NCBI GenBank assembly: GCA_022376925.1 | Contig: JAIOJX010000025.1 | Span: 187,611,801 to 187,675,800, forward strand | DNA from: Tragulus kanchil | Lineage: Eukaryota > Chordata > Mammalia > Artiodactyla > Tragulidae | Direction: 5' to 3' | DNA length: 64,000 bases | Shown: positions 33,301 to 44,698 of the stretch, one piece after another | Layout: each line of letters opens with the position of its first letter | Position numbering within the stretch: position 1 is the first letter of the stretch | The notes under the pieces: generated by a model | Seen by the model: only the letters and a program-made list of their open reading frames with translations | Databases searched by the model: none | Told to the model about the DNA's origin: nothing | Program-made: the position numbers and the translations under genes

Positions 33301-36300
33301 CTCCCAGGCCACCGCACGTAGCTGACCTGGCCCAGCGGGGCCTCAGCCAGCCTGGCCCAGCGGCTGGAGCATGCAGGGCCCAGAGGATGCAGAGCCCTGA
33401 CTAGGCCGGGCGGCTCCACCCACCCGCAAGGCCCGTGTCCCCTTCAGGTGAGGACCCGGACGAGGCCTGGCTAGTGGGCAGATCGGCGGCCTGTGCTGGT
33501 GGCAACAGCGGCTCCGTGGTGGCTGGGGCTAGAGAAGGGGCAGTGGCTCCGCAGGACGGGGCTGGAGCTGGCCTCCAGGGACCCGCTCCCCGGGGAAGTG
33601 GGCACCGGAGTGCCTTCCTCAAGGGCTAAAGGGAAGCGCCCGTGGGGATGCCAGAAACCCACGTAGCGCGGCCCTGGCCGGGGAGCCCTCCGCTCTCCGA
33701 GCCACTGTGATCCTGGGCCCCGAGTGGCCATCTCCCCGCAGGCAGGGCTCCACGAGCGTCTGGGACACAGGAGAGCGTCAGGAGGGCTCGGGCCCCTCTG
33801 TGCCCCCTGGCTGCGTGAGCAGCACCCCTCGCTCGAGGATGGGGTCCAGCGTGGCTGTGAGGGTCAGGCTGGACGGCTTCTCGTCACAGGGGGACACTTG
33901 CTGCCCCTCACCCGCCTTACAAGCGGGCAGACCACAGAGCCACAGCGCTGGGCTGCAGCCCAGGCCTGCAAGGAGCCTGGTGGCTGTGCCCTGCTGGCCC
34001 TGCCAGCCCTGGCAGAGGTTTGGAGGCTCCCTGCCCAGCCCGTGTGACCAGCGAGGCCCTCGAGGCCCTGGAACCTGGGTCTGGAGGTTCTGAGGCTGCT
34101 TGGGGCCACCCAGGAGCCGGCTGCCCGGGTGGGAAGAACGGAGGCCTTGGGCCCAGTTGGCTGTGCTGGGACCATGAGCCGTGGCAGGTGGCAGCGGCAG
34201 GCAGGGTGGCGAGCCCCAGGGCCGGGGCTGGGGGACGCCTAGTCCCGAGTTCCTGGAGCGGGGGAGCAGGGGCGGGCGGCAGAGTCGGCGAGGCTCCAGG
34301 AAGGAGTGAGGGGCGTGGGCGCTGGGCCTGGTCTTGTTGGGCGCTGAGGCGGCCGGGGTCCTCTGCTCCCACGCAGGGCTGCCAGGGCGCCTCGGAGCCC
34401 TGACTAGTCTGTCGGGTCCAGCCTGGCTGGCGGGGGGAGGGTGGCGTGGGCACGGGAGCTTGGCCGCACCGCCTCCTGTCCCGCGGGCTCTGCTGGCTGT
34501 GCTGCCCGGACTCTGTGCTTCTGTTAGAAGGTGGCGGGGCTTGAGGGGCAGACGGGGCTCCTGCCCCCTGGAAAGACCAGTCCTCTCAGACCTTGGCCCT
34601 GCAGGGAAGCGGAAGGGTCAGCCTCGGTCTCCCCACTGTCCCCAAAGCAGCTGTGTCTCAGAAGTCCCGCTTTTGGGCTGACACCCATGGGCTTGGCCTC
34701 CTCTGTTGGTGTGGTGCGCTGCGATCATGCGGCTGTACGAGCCGGATGGGGCAGGGGCTGTGCTCTGGCTAGTGACGCTGGACAAGGATGCCGTGTCCTG
34801 AAGCTTGGCCTCTGTGTGCACCTGCCCTTGGCCTTCTGAACCTGCCCCGGTGGCTCCCAGGACCCCACTAGCCTCGGGGCGTGGGGTGCCGAGAAGGCGG
34901 GCAGCTTACTGCCCAGCAGCCTTGCGACCGCAGGGTGGCCGCTCCCAGGTCTGGCTACTGCTTCACCTCGGGCCTGGCCCACCCCTTCTGAAAGGGGCCG
35001 GTGACCCTGGACATGGCTGCGTCTCTCCGTGTCTCTTCTACTTGTCATTGCGGGCGAGGTCCCCCAGCGTCTGCCCAGCGTCTGGTCAGCAGCTGCTCAC
35101 CTGACCCAGCTCTCTCCGTCCTGAGGCCCAGACCCTCCTGACAGTGTCTGCAGGTCCCCAGGCCCCTGTGCCCTGGTGGTGGGCAGCAAAGTGAGCGCTG
35201 TCTTTCTGTTTCTCCAAACAGGTCCTCACACAATGAACTAGAAAAGCACAGGTGAGTGGTCTCCTGTACCCCCATCCCCACGTGAGCCGCCAGATGCCGC
35301 CCTCTCTTCCCCGGGGGACCCTGCAGCCAGTCCCCTCCTCCGCCGCCGGTCTTTGTGTCCTGGGTGCGACTCAGCATGCCACCAGGCTGTGCCATGGCCC
35401 GGGGACAGAAGAGGCAGGACTCTGCCTCCAGGCATGTCGTTCTAGGAGGCAGGGGTAGGGGTCCAGGCCCTGCTCTTGGGAGCTCAGGCGGGGGTCCAGA
35501 ACCAGGTGTCTGGGTGGTTGGTAGGGACTTGGGGCAGGGCCCCTTGTGCTGTGTGTCAGTCAGGGCTGGCTCCCTGGAGGAGGAGTTTCATCTGTTTTAG
35601 GGTGTCTGAACCCTTTAGGGAGCAGCTCCTTAGCCCTTAGGATGCTGGCCTCCCACCAGGAAGGTCCGGTCCTCTTGCACTGTGGGGCCTAACTTCCAAG
35701 GAGTCGTCTTTCCCGTGGGCAGTGGGACAGGCAGCCAGTCCTTGGCACGTGGGCCTGGTGGGCAGCTCTGGCCCTGGGCAGGACCTGGGGGGTCTGCTTC
35801 GCACCCACCTGTCGACCACAGGACCGGGTCCACTATGGTCCTCCTCTGAGGAGTGGGGCGCTTGCAGTGAGAAGCTGGGAGGGGAGCCTGGTAGCCCGAA
35901 GAGGCTCTGCCCTCCGGCCCTATCAGCCCCGGGCCCTCTGCTCTTCGCCCGGCCAGCCCCGGCTGCAGGCCTGCCTCTGCAATGGGGGAGCCTGGTCAGG
36001 CTCGGTCCCTCGGAAAGACCTCCTTGTGGCTGGTCCCAGCAGGGCTGGCGGGCGCTGTGGGTGCGTCCAGAGGCCCAGGAGCTGGGACCGGCGGTGACTG
36101 GCAGGGCTGGGAGCGGGAGCTTTCTCCTGACCTTTGCACCTGTCTTCAGATGGGCTAGTTCTTCCCTCTTTTCTTGGCTTGGAGTGGGGTGGGGAGCAGA
36201 GGTCTCCATCCAAGATGAACCGTCCCAGCCTGCTCTGGCGCTGGCCAGCTCTCTGTGTCCCCACCCCCACGTGTACGCCCACAGCAGCGCCAGCTTCCGC

Positions 36301-39300
36301 TCCCCTGGGATCAAGGCCTCTGCTGGGCGGGCGCGGAGCGGGGACAGAACGCCGTGTTCTCCGGAGGAGCCACACTTCCTGGACCACTCCTTGGCGTTCG
36401 GGGGGCTCCTGAGGCACCGGGGAGCTGGAGCAGGCTCGGGCCCAGAGTGCCCGGCCCGGCCTGGGTTGCTGCTCGGCTGGAGGAGGGGGCCAGCCTCGCC
36501 TGAGGCCTGGGGATCGGGCGGGGCGTGGGGTGCTCCGGGGTGGCGCCTGGAGAACCGCCCCGGGGGGTGGCACTGGGAGCCTGAGGGGGAGGACAGGAGC
36601 AGGCCTCTGACCACTGCGTCTGCCCCTCGGCCTTGGCCTTGGCACCCTCCTCCCAGAACCGGGGAGGCTGGGTCTTCAGGGGCTTCTTTAAGACTGCGGC
36701 GGGTAGTGGGCAGCCCGAGGTCTCTGTGTGTTCCCCCCGCAGCCCAGTGCAGGGGCTTCCGGTGCTGGCGGGCCCATAAGCAGGTGTGGTCGGCTCTGCG
36801 GAGCCCACAGGCCTGGAGCTGGGGACCCTGTCGGGGAGCTCGGTCGCGGCCGTACCTGAGACTGAAACTGATGCCGGATGCCCCTGGCGCTGCCACAGGA
36901 AGGGCCGCGTGCCATCCCCAGGAAGGAAGGAAGCACCAGGCGGCCGCCCAGGGGGGCTGGACAGCGCCTTCCCTGGAGGTGTGCCACGTTGGGCCTGCGG
37001 GCTGCTCCTCCCCCCAGGGGGAAGTGGACGACCCCCCTCGGCCCACCCTGCGCGGCTCCTCCTCCCCTGCCCCTCCGGCTGACCACCTCAGGCCAGTGCT
37101 CGCTACTGGCCCTGCTGACTGGGGGTCGTGATGGCTGTGGTCCTTGGTCCTCGTAGGCTCAGCTCCGGGCTTTAGCTTGTGTGCGCCGGGGGGTGTGCTC
37201 GGCACCCTGCAGCGGGGCAGGCCCCAGCCCAGAGGCCAGCCCGACCCCTCGGTGCAGCCCTGCCCGCCTCTCCCCAGCACGGAGGTGCTCATTCGGGCCC
37301 CGTGTGTGGATCCTTTCACGGGAGGTCTGCCGGGCACAGCCACACAAGGCCTTCCACCCTCAGGGCAGCTAGACGGTGCGGGGGACGGGATGGGGATGGG
37401 CTCTCTTGCTCCCCATCCTGCCCCCTGAGGAATCGTGAGTCACTGTCCCTGTCACCTCTTCCCTGGAGCCGGGCCTGGGGAAGCTTCAGAGCGTGGCTCT
37501 GCCAGGCGGCTGCCTTGCCCCTTAGGCCTGGGGTACCAAGAGGCAGGCAGCTCCTCAGAAAAGAGCTGACGCGCCAGCTCTTTTCTGAGAAGTGGGGCTT
37601 TTGGAGAGAAGCTGGTAGGGCCCGAGTCAAGGGCTGGGCTGTGGCCAGCTGCACGGGCAGGAGCCGCCATTAACAGTAATGCAGGTCTGCCTCCTGAACC
37701 CACACAGGGTTCCTTCAGGAAGTGGCGGGTTTTCAGAGCTCCCGGGAATGCTGGGCGCAGCCGCGGGTCGCTGGCGGAGGGCCTGGGCACTGTAGCCGCT
37801 CCAGAGGAAGGCCGGGTACTGCCCAGTGCCATTGCGAGTCCTTGGCACACCGCTCCGGCTCCAGGAGGCGGTGGGCTGCCCCTCCCCCCAGGGTCGGACC
37901 CTGGGGCCCCGAGGGCGGGGGCCTGCCCGGGGCCCTACCGCCAGCCCTGCCTCCCGGCCGGACCCGCTCCGTCCAAGGACTGGCTTGACATCTGGTCCTG
38001 AGTTGGACGTGGCGTGTCTGTGGCCAGCGGCTTCTGTCTGTCTCTTGAGAGGCTTCACTCTATGCCTTCTAAAGTGCTGTGTTCCTGTACGCCGTGGACA
38101 AGCATGGACACCCACCCGCCGCGTCCCGCCCCAGAGGCCGCGTCCTAGGCAGCTGGGTGCCAAGCCTGCGTCGTCCTCTTCCACGAGGGTCCTAAGGGAT
38201 GAGAACAGAACCTTGCTGCCCGCTGGTTCCTTGTTTGACCCTTCCCCTGCCACGCGCACCCTGTCCACCTGTATCCATGCGTTCTTTTCACCCTGATGCC
38301 CACACAGGACACGTGGCTGTACCACGGGGTTCTTAGCGATGGCTCTCCAGGGGGCACGGGTGGCGCTGTGGCAGGGTGGAGTTCGGTCTTCTGGGTCTTG
38401 AGCTGGATGTGGATTGGTGGGGCCAAAATCCTAGACCCAGAGGTGCAGGTGGAGGGCTTGGTGCCCTTCAGAACGGCCGTCCCGCCAAGGTGGCTGGAAT
38501 GGCCCTCTGGCCAGACCAACTGCTGGTCACACATTTTCACTTCAGCCCAAGTTACGCTCTTGTCAGTAGGTTCTTTCCTAGAGGAGGAGGTGGAGTCGGT
38601 CTCGTGTCAGATTTGCTGCCGTGTTCTGCAGCCTGCCTGTGTGTGCCCTTTGCCTGTTTTCACATTAAGATGCTCCTTTGTTTTTGATGTGTACGAGCTC
38701 AAAATGCCATGAATACTGTTTGTCTTTTATGTGTATTGCAGATATTTTCCCGCTGTTATCTGTCTTTTATCTCTGTTTTTCTTACTTGTACCAATGCGTC
38801 TTTTTCTGATTGTAAAAGTAATAAGTAGGTTTTCAGCATAGAAAGTCTGGAAAAGAGAAAAGAAAGCACAAAGCCAAAGAAATAAATGTTGCTAACCACG
38901 CCACGTGGCGATGCGTGCTTCCTGCTTTTCTTTGTGTCCTGTGGAGTCTCGTGTGTGTTTACTGCTTAATTTTTGACACACTCTTGGGTCATTGGTCACA
39001 CAGGTGGCCCTGCATGTTGACATCACCACTTCTGCTTGTGACGTGGACACGCGGAGCACACTGAGATGGTGGAATGTGGGGCTTACTGTTCATTTATGCT
39101 TTTCTTTTGATTTGCGTCTTCTGATTGGTCGTGGGGATCACGTACTGCGTGGGTGCTCAAACGGTCGATTGTAAGAATTGCCCTTTGTCATGGTGTGACT
39201 GGCCGGGGATCCCCACTTGTTCACTCAGTGCAGGTGGCAGGTCGGGGGGCCGTGGGGGTCTCGAATTGGAGCCATGCTTGAGGACAGTGCTGTTTACCTG

Positions 39301-42300
39301 GGTGTGGAGGCTCTCGGGCCCTGGGGCGCCTCTCGGGCCCTGGGGCGCCTGGCGGTGAGCTCACTGGTGCGCCCGTCTGGCAGCCCTGGCGCCCAGGCTT
39401 CACGCCCCTGCTCTGGGTGTGACCGAGCACAGCCTCAGTCTCGTGTTCTGGAAGTTCTCGCTGAGGCCAAACTGAAGGCCACCTGGAGACCCTGGCCCCA
39501 GTGCCCGGGGCTGGGGTGCTGGCTGGGCCTGGGGGGCAGGCGTGGGCTGGGGGCGCAGTGCGCTCAGACCTCCTCCCGCTGGGTGGGGCCGTCATCGCCG
39601 CCCTGCAGGCAGGCTCCGGCTCCGCGCCAAGCCAGCCCTGCGTCCCTGCACTTCGGGGGCCCCTCTGTCCAAGGGCCACACCCTCGCTGCCCACTTCTTC
39701 CAGAGACGGCGGGAGACTGGCTGTGGAAGGAGCGGATGGGAGGCGGGGCTGCCGGTGGCGCCGGGGCTGCCTGCGCGGGCCCTGGCGAGGCGGGCGGCGG
39801 CGGGGCCTGGGGGACGCCCGCCCTGTGCCCTCGTGTTCCTCTCCTGAGAGCTGCGCCGGAGCAGGGCGTCCTGCAGGGCTCCGGTGGGCCCCAGGGACTC
39901 GGCGGAGGCCCCGGCCATCCGCGCTCTTGAGAGGGAGCTTGGCCACCCTCCCCCGCCGTGGCCTCTGCGGGTCACCTGCCCCAAACCAGGAGCCAGAGGA
40001 CAGGGCACGTCCAGGCGACAGCCCCCACCCGAAGCCCCTGTGAGCAGGGGACGTCGGGCCTTAGGGCTCCGGCCTCAGGGGACGCTGTGTTCACCCGTGT
40101 GGACGTTGGACAGAGTCTAGAGTGAGGCGGTGTCTGACGAGTCCCAGACGTGATGGGGCGGGGGGGGCTTGTCCTCGGCCCTCCGTGACTTGGATGGACG
40201 CAGGTGACGAGAGTGACCAGGGAGCGCCCCGTGCTTGGCCAGGTGGGGGGTGGCTCTTCTGGGGCGTCCTGGACCTCTGCCCCGGCAGAGCCTGGCCAGC
40301 GCCCTGTGCCTCCCTGGACCCCACCGTGGAGGGCGGGGACAGCCGGGTAAGCGGGGCGCTGGGAGCCTGCCCCAGGGACTCTGGGGGCCGTGCTGGCCAC
40401 CCGGGTCCAGCCGCAGGGCCCGCTTCTCTACTGGGGCGCCCCAAGGGCCACGGGTGCCCGGGAGCTGGGGCGCCGTCAGCCAGGCAGGAGGGAGCCTAGG
40501 GAGCGCCCTGGAGTCCGCTGGCGGCCCTGCCTGGGGCGCAGTGCGCTCAGACCTCCTCCCGCTGGGTGGGGCCGTCATCGCCGCCCTGCAGGCAGGCTCC
40601 GGCTCCGCGCCAAGCCAGCCCTGCGTCCCTGCACTTCGGGGGCCCCTCTGTCCAAGGGCCACACCCTCGCTGCCCACTTCTTCCAGAGACGGCGGGAGAC
40701 TGGCTGTGGAAGGAGCGGATGGGAGGCGGGGCTGCCGGTGGCGCCGGGGCTGCCTGCGCGGGCCCTGGCGAGGCGGGCGGCGGCGGGGCCTGGGGGACGC
40801 CCGCCCTGTGCCCTCGTGTTCCTCTCCTGAGAGCTGCGCCGGAGCAGGGCGTCCTGCAGGGCTCCGGTGGGCCCCAGGGACTCGGCGGAGGCCCCGGCCA
40901 TCCGCGCTCTTGAGAGGGAGCTTGGCCACCCTCCCCCGCCGTGGCCTCTGCGGGTCACCTGCCCCAAACCAGGAGCCAGAGGACAGGGCACGTCCAGGCG
41001 ACAGCCCCCACCCGAAGCCCCTGTGAGCAGGGGACGTCGGGCCTTAGGGCTCCGGCCTCAGGGGACGCTGTGTTCACCCGTGTGGACGTTGGACAGAGTC
41101 TAGAGTGAGGCGGTGTCTGACGAGTCCCAGACGTGATGGGGCGGGGGGGGCTTGTCCTCGGCCCTCCGTGACTTGGATGGACGCAGGTGACGAGAGTGAC
41201 CAGGGAGCGCCCCGTGCTTGGCCAGGTGGGGGGTGGCTCTTCTGGGGCGTCCTGGACCTCTGCCCCGGCAGAGCCTGGCCAGCGCCCTGTGCCTCCCTGG
41301 ACCCCACCGTGGAGGGCGGGGACAGCCGGGTAAGCGGGGCGCTGGGAGCCTGCTCTCAGGGACTCTGGGGGCCGTGCTGGCCACACGGGTCCAGCCGCAG
41401 GGCCCGCTTCTCTACTGGGGCGCCCCAAGGGCCACGGGTGCCCGGGAGCTGGGGGCGCCGTCAGCCAGGCAGGGAGGGGAGCCTAGGGAGCGCCCCTGCG
41501 GAGTCCGCTGGCGGCCCTGCCCCGGGGGCCGCACTGCCCCTCCCCGACTGACCCGCCTGGCTCTTTCAGACGGGCCAAGCTCCGGCTCTACCTGGAGCAG
41601 CTCAAGCAACTGGTGCCCCTGGGGCCTGACAGCACCCGCCACACCACGCTGAGCCTCCTGAAGCGCGCCAAGACGCACATCAAGGTGAGCGGGGCCTGCC
41701 CTGGCTGCTCCCGGCCGTCCCCGTGCACCGAGGGGTGTGACCGGAGGGCCTGGGCGTGGGGCGGGGAGCCCCCCAGCAGGTGCGCTGGCGGCGGGGCTCT
41801 CAGGGGCGGGGGCTGCGGGGGGGGGAGTCGGGGGGGCGCTGGCGGGGTTCTGTGGGGTGGGGCGGGAGTGGGTCCCGGGCGTGAAGCGGCGCCGCTGGAA
41901 AGAAGTGGGGGCGGGCGGGGCTCCTTCAGTGCCACGCTGCTGGTGGGGACCAGCGGGAAGCCGGAAGCCCCGATGTGTGGGGAGTGTCTGGGTGGGAACA
42001 GGGGTTGTACCCAGGAGCTGGCAGTGGGGTGGAGGCTGAGAGAGACGCTGCCAGGGTCTGGCCCTTGAGGCCTGAAGACTGAGATCTGCTGGCTTGGGCA
42101 TCTAGGGTCACTTGGGCCAACCAGGGTGGGTCTCAGTCGTGCCGCAGGGCCCCTGACTCTGCACAGGCACGGGCTTCCCTGGGCAGGGTGACAGGAGTGG
42201 CGAGGGGGCATAGCTGGTGCCCTGAGGCCCTTGTGGAGAGGCCGGGGTCCAGCGCCTGTGCCTCCCTGGACCCCACCGTGGAGGGCGGGGACAGCCGGGT

Positions 42301-44018
42301 AAGCGGGGCGCTGGGAGCCTGCTCTCAGGGACTCTGGGGGCCGTGCTGGCCACACGGGTCCAGCCGCAGGGCCCGCTTCTCTACTGGGGCGCCCCAAGGG
42401 CCACGGGTGCCCGGGAGCTGGGGGCGCCGTCAGCCAGGCAGGGAGGGGAGCCTAGGGAGCGCCCCTGCGGAGTCCGCTGGCGGCCCTGCCCCGGGGGCCG
42501 CACTGCCCCTCCCCGACTGACCCGCCTGGCTCTTTCAGACGGGCCAAGCTCCGGCTCTACCTGGAGCAGCTCAAGCAACTGGTGCCCCTGGGGCCTGACA
42601 GCACCCGCCACACCACGCTGAGCCTCCTGAAGCGCGCCAAGACGCACATCAAGGTGAGCGGGGCCTGCCCTGGCTGCTCCCGGCCGTCCCCGTGCACCGA
42701 GGGGTGTGACCGGAGGGCCTGGGCGTGGGGCGGGGAGCCCCCCAGCAGGTGCGCGGCGGCGGGGGCTCTCAGGAGCGGGAGCTGCTGAGGGTGGAGTCGG
42801 GGGGGCGCTGGCGGGGTTCTGTGGGGTGGGGCGGGAGTGGGTCCCGGGCGTGAAGCGGCGCCGCTGGAAAGAAGTGGGGGCGGGCGGGGCTCCTTCAGTG
42901 CCACGCTGCTGGTGGGGACCAGCGGGAAGCCGGAAGCCCCGATGTGTGGGGAGTGTCTGGGTGGGAACAGGGGTTGTACCCAGGAGCTGGCAGTGGGGTG
43001 GAGGCTGAGAGAGACGCTGCCAGGGTCTGGCCCTTGAGGCCTGAAGACTGAGATCTGCTGGCTTGGGCATCTAGGGTCACTTGGGCCAACCAGGGTGGGT
43101 CTCAGTCGTGCCGCAGGGCCCCTGACTCTGCACAGGCACGGGCTTCCCTGGGCAGGGTGACAGGAGTGGCGAGGGGGCATAGCTGGTGCCCTGAGGCCCT
43201 TGTGGAGAGGCCGGGGTCCAGCGCCTGGGGAGGCGTGCGGCAGGCGAGCGGGCAGGGCGGCCAGATGGCGCGGGAAGAGCTGCTGTGGGCAGGGCCGTCA
43301 TCCAGGCTGGGGGCCAGGCCAGGCCTGGGTGGCGCTGTCCTGGGCTCCAGGCCCACATGGGACTTGGTTGGGCCGAGCTGGCTGGTGGCTGTGGGCTTTC
43401 TGGAGCTGCTTGGCAGGCGCAGGCCTTAAGGACTTGGGCATGGGGGCGAGGAGGGGCAGTAGGCCTTGGGGTCCCTGTCCAGGCGGGCGCCCTGGTGCAT
43501 CCCGGTGTCGGGGCACCGGCCCAGGCTCACAGCTCCCCTCCCCTAGAAACTGGAGGAGCAGGACCGCCGGGCCCTGAGCATCAAGGAGCAGCTGCAGCGG
43601 GAGCACCGCTTCCTGAAGCGGCGCCTGGAGCAGCTCTCGGTGCAGAGCCTGGAGCGCGTGCGCACGGACAGCACGGGCTCCGCCGTCTCCACCGACGACT
43701 CGGAGCAAGGTGGGCCCGGGGCCGCGGGCGCTGGTGGGGGCTTCGGGGAGGGCGGAGTGCTTGCTCGAGGCGGCAGGAGGGGCCGGCTCGGGCTGGGCGG
43801 TGTGCTTGGGGGCCTGGCTGGCACCGCCACGCCTCTGACCTCCCCGTCCGTCCCCCACAGAGGTGGATGTCGAGGGCATGGAGTTTGGCCCCGGCGAGCT
43901 GGACAGTGTGGGCAGCAGCAGTGACGTGGACGACCACTACAGCCTGCGGAGTGGCGACTGCGGCCATGGCAGCTACGGGCCCCTCTGCCGGCGGCCCAGC
44001 CGCCCTGGCCTTTCGTAG
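30355..44018 (+). CDS. MXD4: MXD4 (MAD4), MAX dimerization protein 4, complete coding exons
   Basis: A bHLH-leucine-zipper repressor that pairs with MAX on CACGTG, recruits SIN3-HDAC and opposes MYC in the nucleus. Exons: 30355-30418, 30522-30621, 35222-35251, 41570-41684, 43547-43709 and 43861-44018 (TAG 44016-44018). They total 630 nt, or 209 residues plus stop, which matches the usual MXD4 length. The ATG sits in a good context (gggaggATGG). The N-terminal SIN3-interaction helix is [17 protein letters not shown]. The basic region begins near residue 56, with H58, E62 and R66 in the expected E-box-contact positions. The helix-loop-helix runs to about residue 105 and a leucine zipper follows in exon 5. 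The C-terminus is acidic, then Arg-rich. Exon 4 is present twice (second copy 42539-42653); only one copy keeps the frame. Confidence 0.96.
30622..35221 (+). other. MXD4 intron 2
   Basis: A GC-rich intron with no gene or RNA recognised. About half of it is the tandem duplication 32025-33175 / 33176-34320, so its real length is probably near 3.45 kb. Confidence 0.75.
32025..34320. repeat. Tandem duplication 8 (1145 bp unit, MXD4 intron 2)
   Basis: Copies 32025-33175 and about 33176-34320, with a few bases of shared sequence (gggc) at the join. Confidence 0.95.
37554..37589. repeat. Perfect 15-bp inverted repeat with 6-nt loop (MXD4 intron 3)
   Basis: CTCAGAAAAGAGCTG (37554-37568), loop acgcgc, CAGCTCTTTTCTGAG (37575-37589). 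It can fold into a stable hairpin or cruciform. Function unknown. Confidence 0.9.
39547..41522. repeat. Tandem duplication 9 (983 bp unit, MXD4 intron 3)
   Basis: Copies 39547-40530 and 40531-41522. The 3' end of the first copy shows deletions in G and C runs. Its second copy overlaps duplication 10. Confidence 0.95.
41284..43227. repeat. Tandem duplication 10 (969 bp unit, contains MXD4 exon 4)
   Basis: Copies 41284-42258 and 42252-43227. They are identical except for a G-rich patch in intron 4 and single bases at the ends. Confidence 0.95.
41685..43546 (+). other. MXD4 intron 4, with the duplicated exon-4 block
   Basis: This stretch contains the redundant second copy of exon 4. A G-rich tract at 41805-41880 (several runs of three or more G) and its copy at about 42770-42850 could form G-quadruplexes. 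The two copies differ mainly in that tract. Confidence 0.65.
42539..42653 (+). pseudogene. MXD4: Second copy of MXD4 exon 4 (probable assembly duplicate)
   Basis: Identical to 41570-41684, 969 bp downstream, with the same acceptor and donor. The exon enters in phase 2 and leaves in phase 0. Using both copies in series would therefore shift the frame and meet a TGA within the second copy. Only one copy is compatible with a 209-residue MXD4. It lies in the second unit of the tandem duplication 41284-43227. Confidence 0.85.
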
Positions 44019-44392
44019 ACCCTGCCTTCCACTCCTCGGCCTGCCTGCCTGCCCAGCTGAGCGCGTCCACCCTCTGGTCCTTAAAGCCTGTCCATGGGCC
44101 CACTGCTGTGCCATTCTGGAAGCTCCAGCCGCTGCCTGGGCTGCCTGCCTCCGCCCGCCCGCTGGCCGGTCAGGGCGGGCCACGCCACCGCTCCTCCCAC
44201 CGGGGCAGGGACTCCTACGGGAGGCGGGGCCCAGCTCCCTCGTCCGGGAGCCCAGCATAGCTGCCCACCGTCTGTTCTCAGATTCCTAATCATTCCAGAA
44301 GTATTAAATATCATTGCTGCAAACCTCGGCGGGCGCCGTGTAAGGGGCTTAATGACCACCACGGGAGCTCAGACCCCAACCCTGGACCCCGG

Positions 44393-44470
44393 AGAAAGGA
44401 GTGGACCAAGGAAGGAAGGAAGGAAGGCGTGGCTCTCCATCCATCCGTCCGTCTGTCAGTCCACGTGGGC
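44393..44470 (+). ncRNA. MIR4800: mir-4800-like microRNA hairpin in the MXD4 3'UTR
   Basis: The 5' arm begins AGTGGACCAAGGAAGGAAGG at 44400. The 3' arm contains CATCCGTCCGTCTGTC from 44442, and GTCCAC at 44459-44464 closes on GTGGAC at 44401-44406. GGAA repeats face TCCA/TCCG repeats with some G-U pairs and mismatches. From memory, both arms closely resemble human mir-4800, which lies in MXD4. It could be just a GGAA microsatellite facing its rough complement. Confidence 0.5.
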
Positions 44471-44638
44471 TCCTGAGGCGTGGACGGAGGGATCCGTGAA
44501 GGGCGGGACTCGGGTGAGCACCCTGGGGCCGGCGGGCGGACGGCGGCCTTTGCACCTGCGGGCGTCAGGAGCCAGGGCTGCCCCGCGACCCACGCCGATC
44601 TGCGCTGCTTCTGCTTTGTCTTAGGTCTCTCCGATGTG

Positions 44639-44698
44639 CATACGCACGCACCTAGGCATACACGCCTGCTCACACACACATGCACACATGCACACACA
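44639..44698 (+). repeat. CA-rich microsatellite in the MXD4 3'UTR
   Basis: Imperfect (CA)n with acgcacgcac, cacacacaca and tgcacacatgcacacaca. Confidence 0.7.

Larger units (their letters stand above)
35252..41569 (+). other. MXD4 intron 3
   Basis: A long intron containing a perfect 15-bp inverted repeat (37554-37589), an AT-richer island at 38560-39240, and the tandem duplication 39547-40530 / 40531-41522. Long open frames on both strands at 35.6-37.3 kb have no recognisable protein features. Confidence 0.7.

Noticed and set aside
35637..37343. 568-codon open frame on the minus strand (and a 469-codon frame on + at 35722-37131) in MXD4 intron 3
   Set aside because: Both strands are open over the same GC-rich stretch, the products are Pro/Gly/Ser/Arg-rich without domains, and no promoter or splice context fits. 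Low stop-codon frequency in GC-rich DNA explains it.
38770..38900. AT-rich stretch in MXD4 intron 3 resembling an ancient LINE or DNA-transposon end
   Set aside because: Too diverged to assign by eye; a repeat-library search would be needed.
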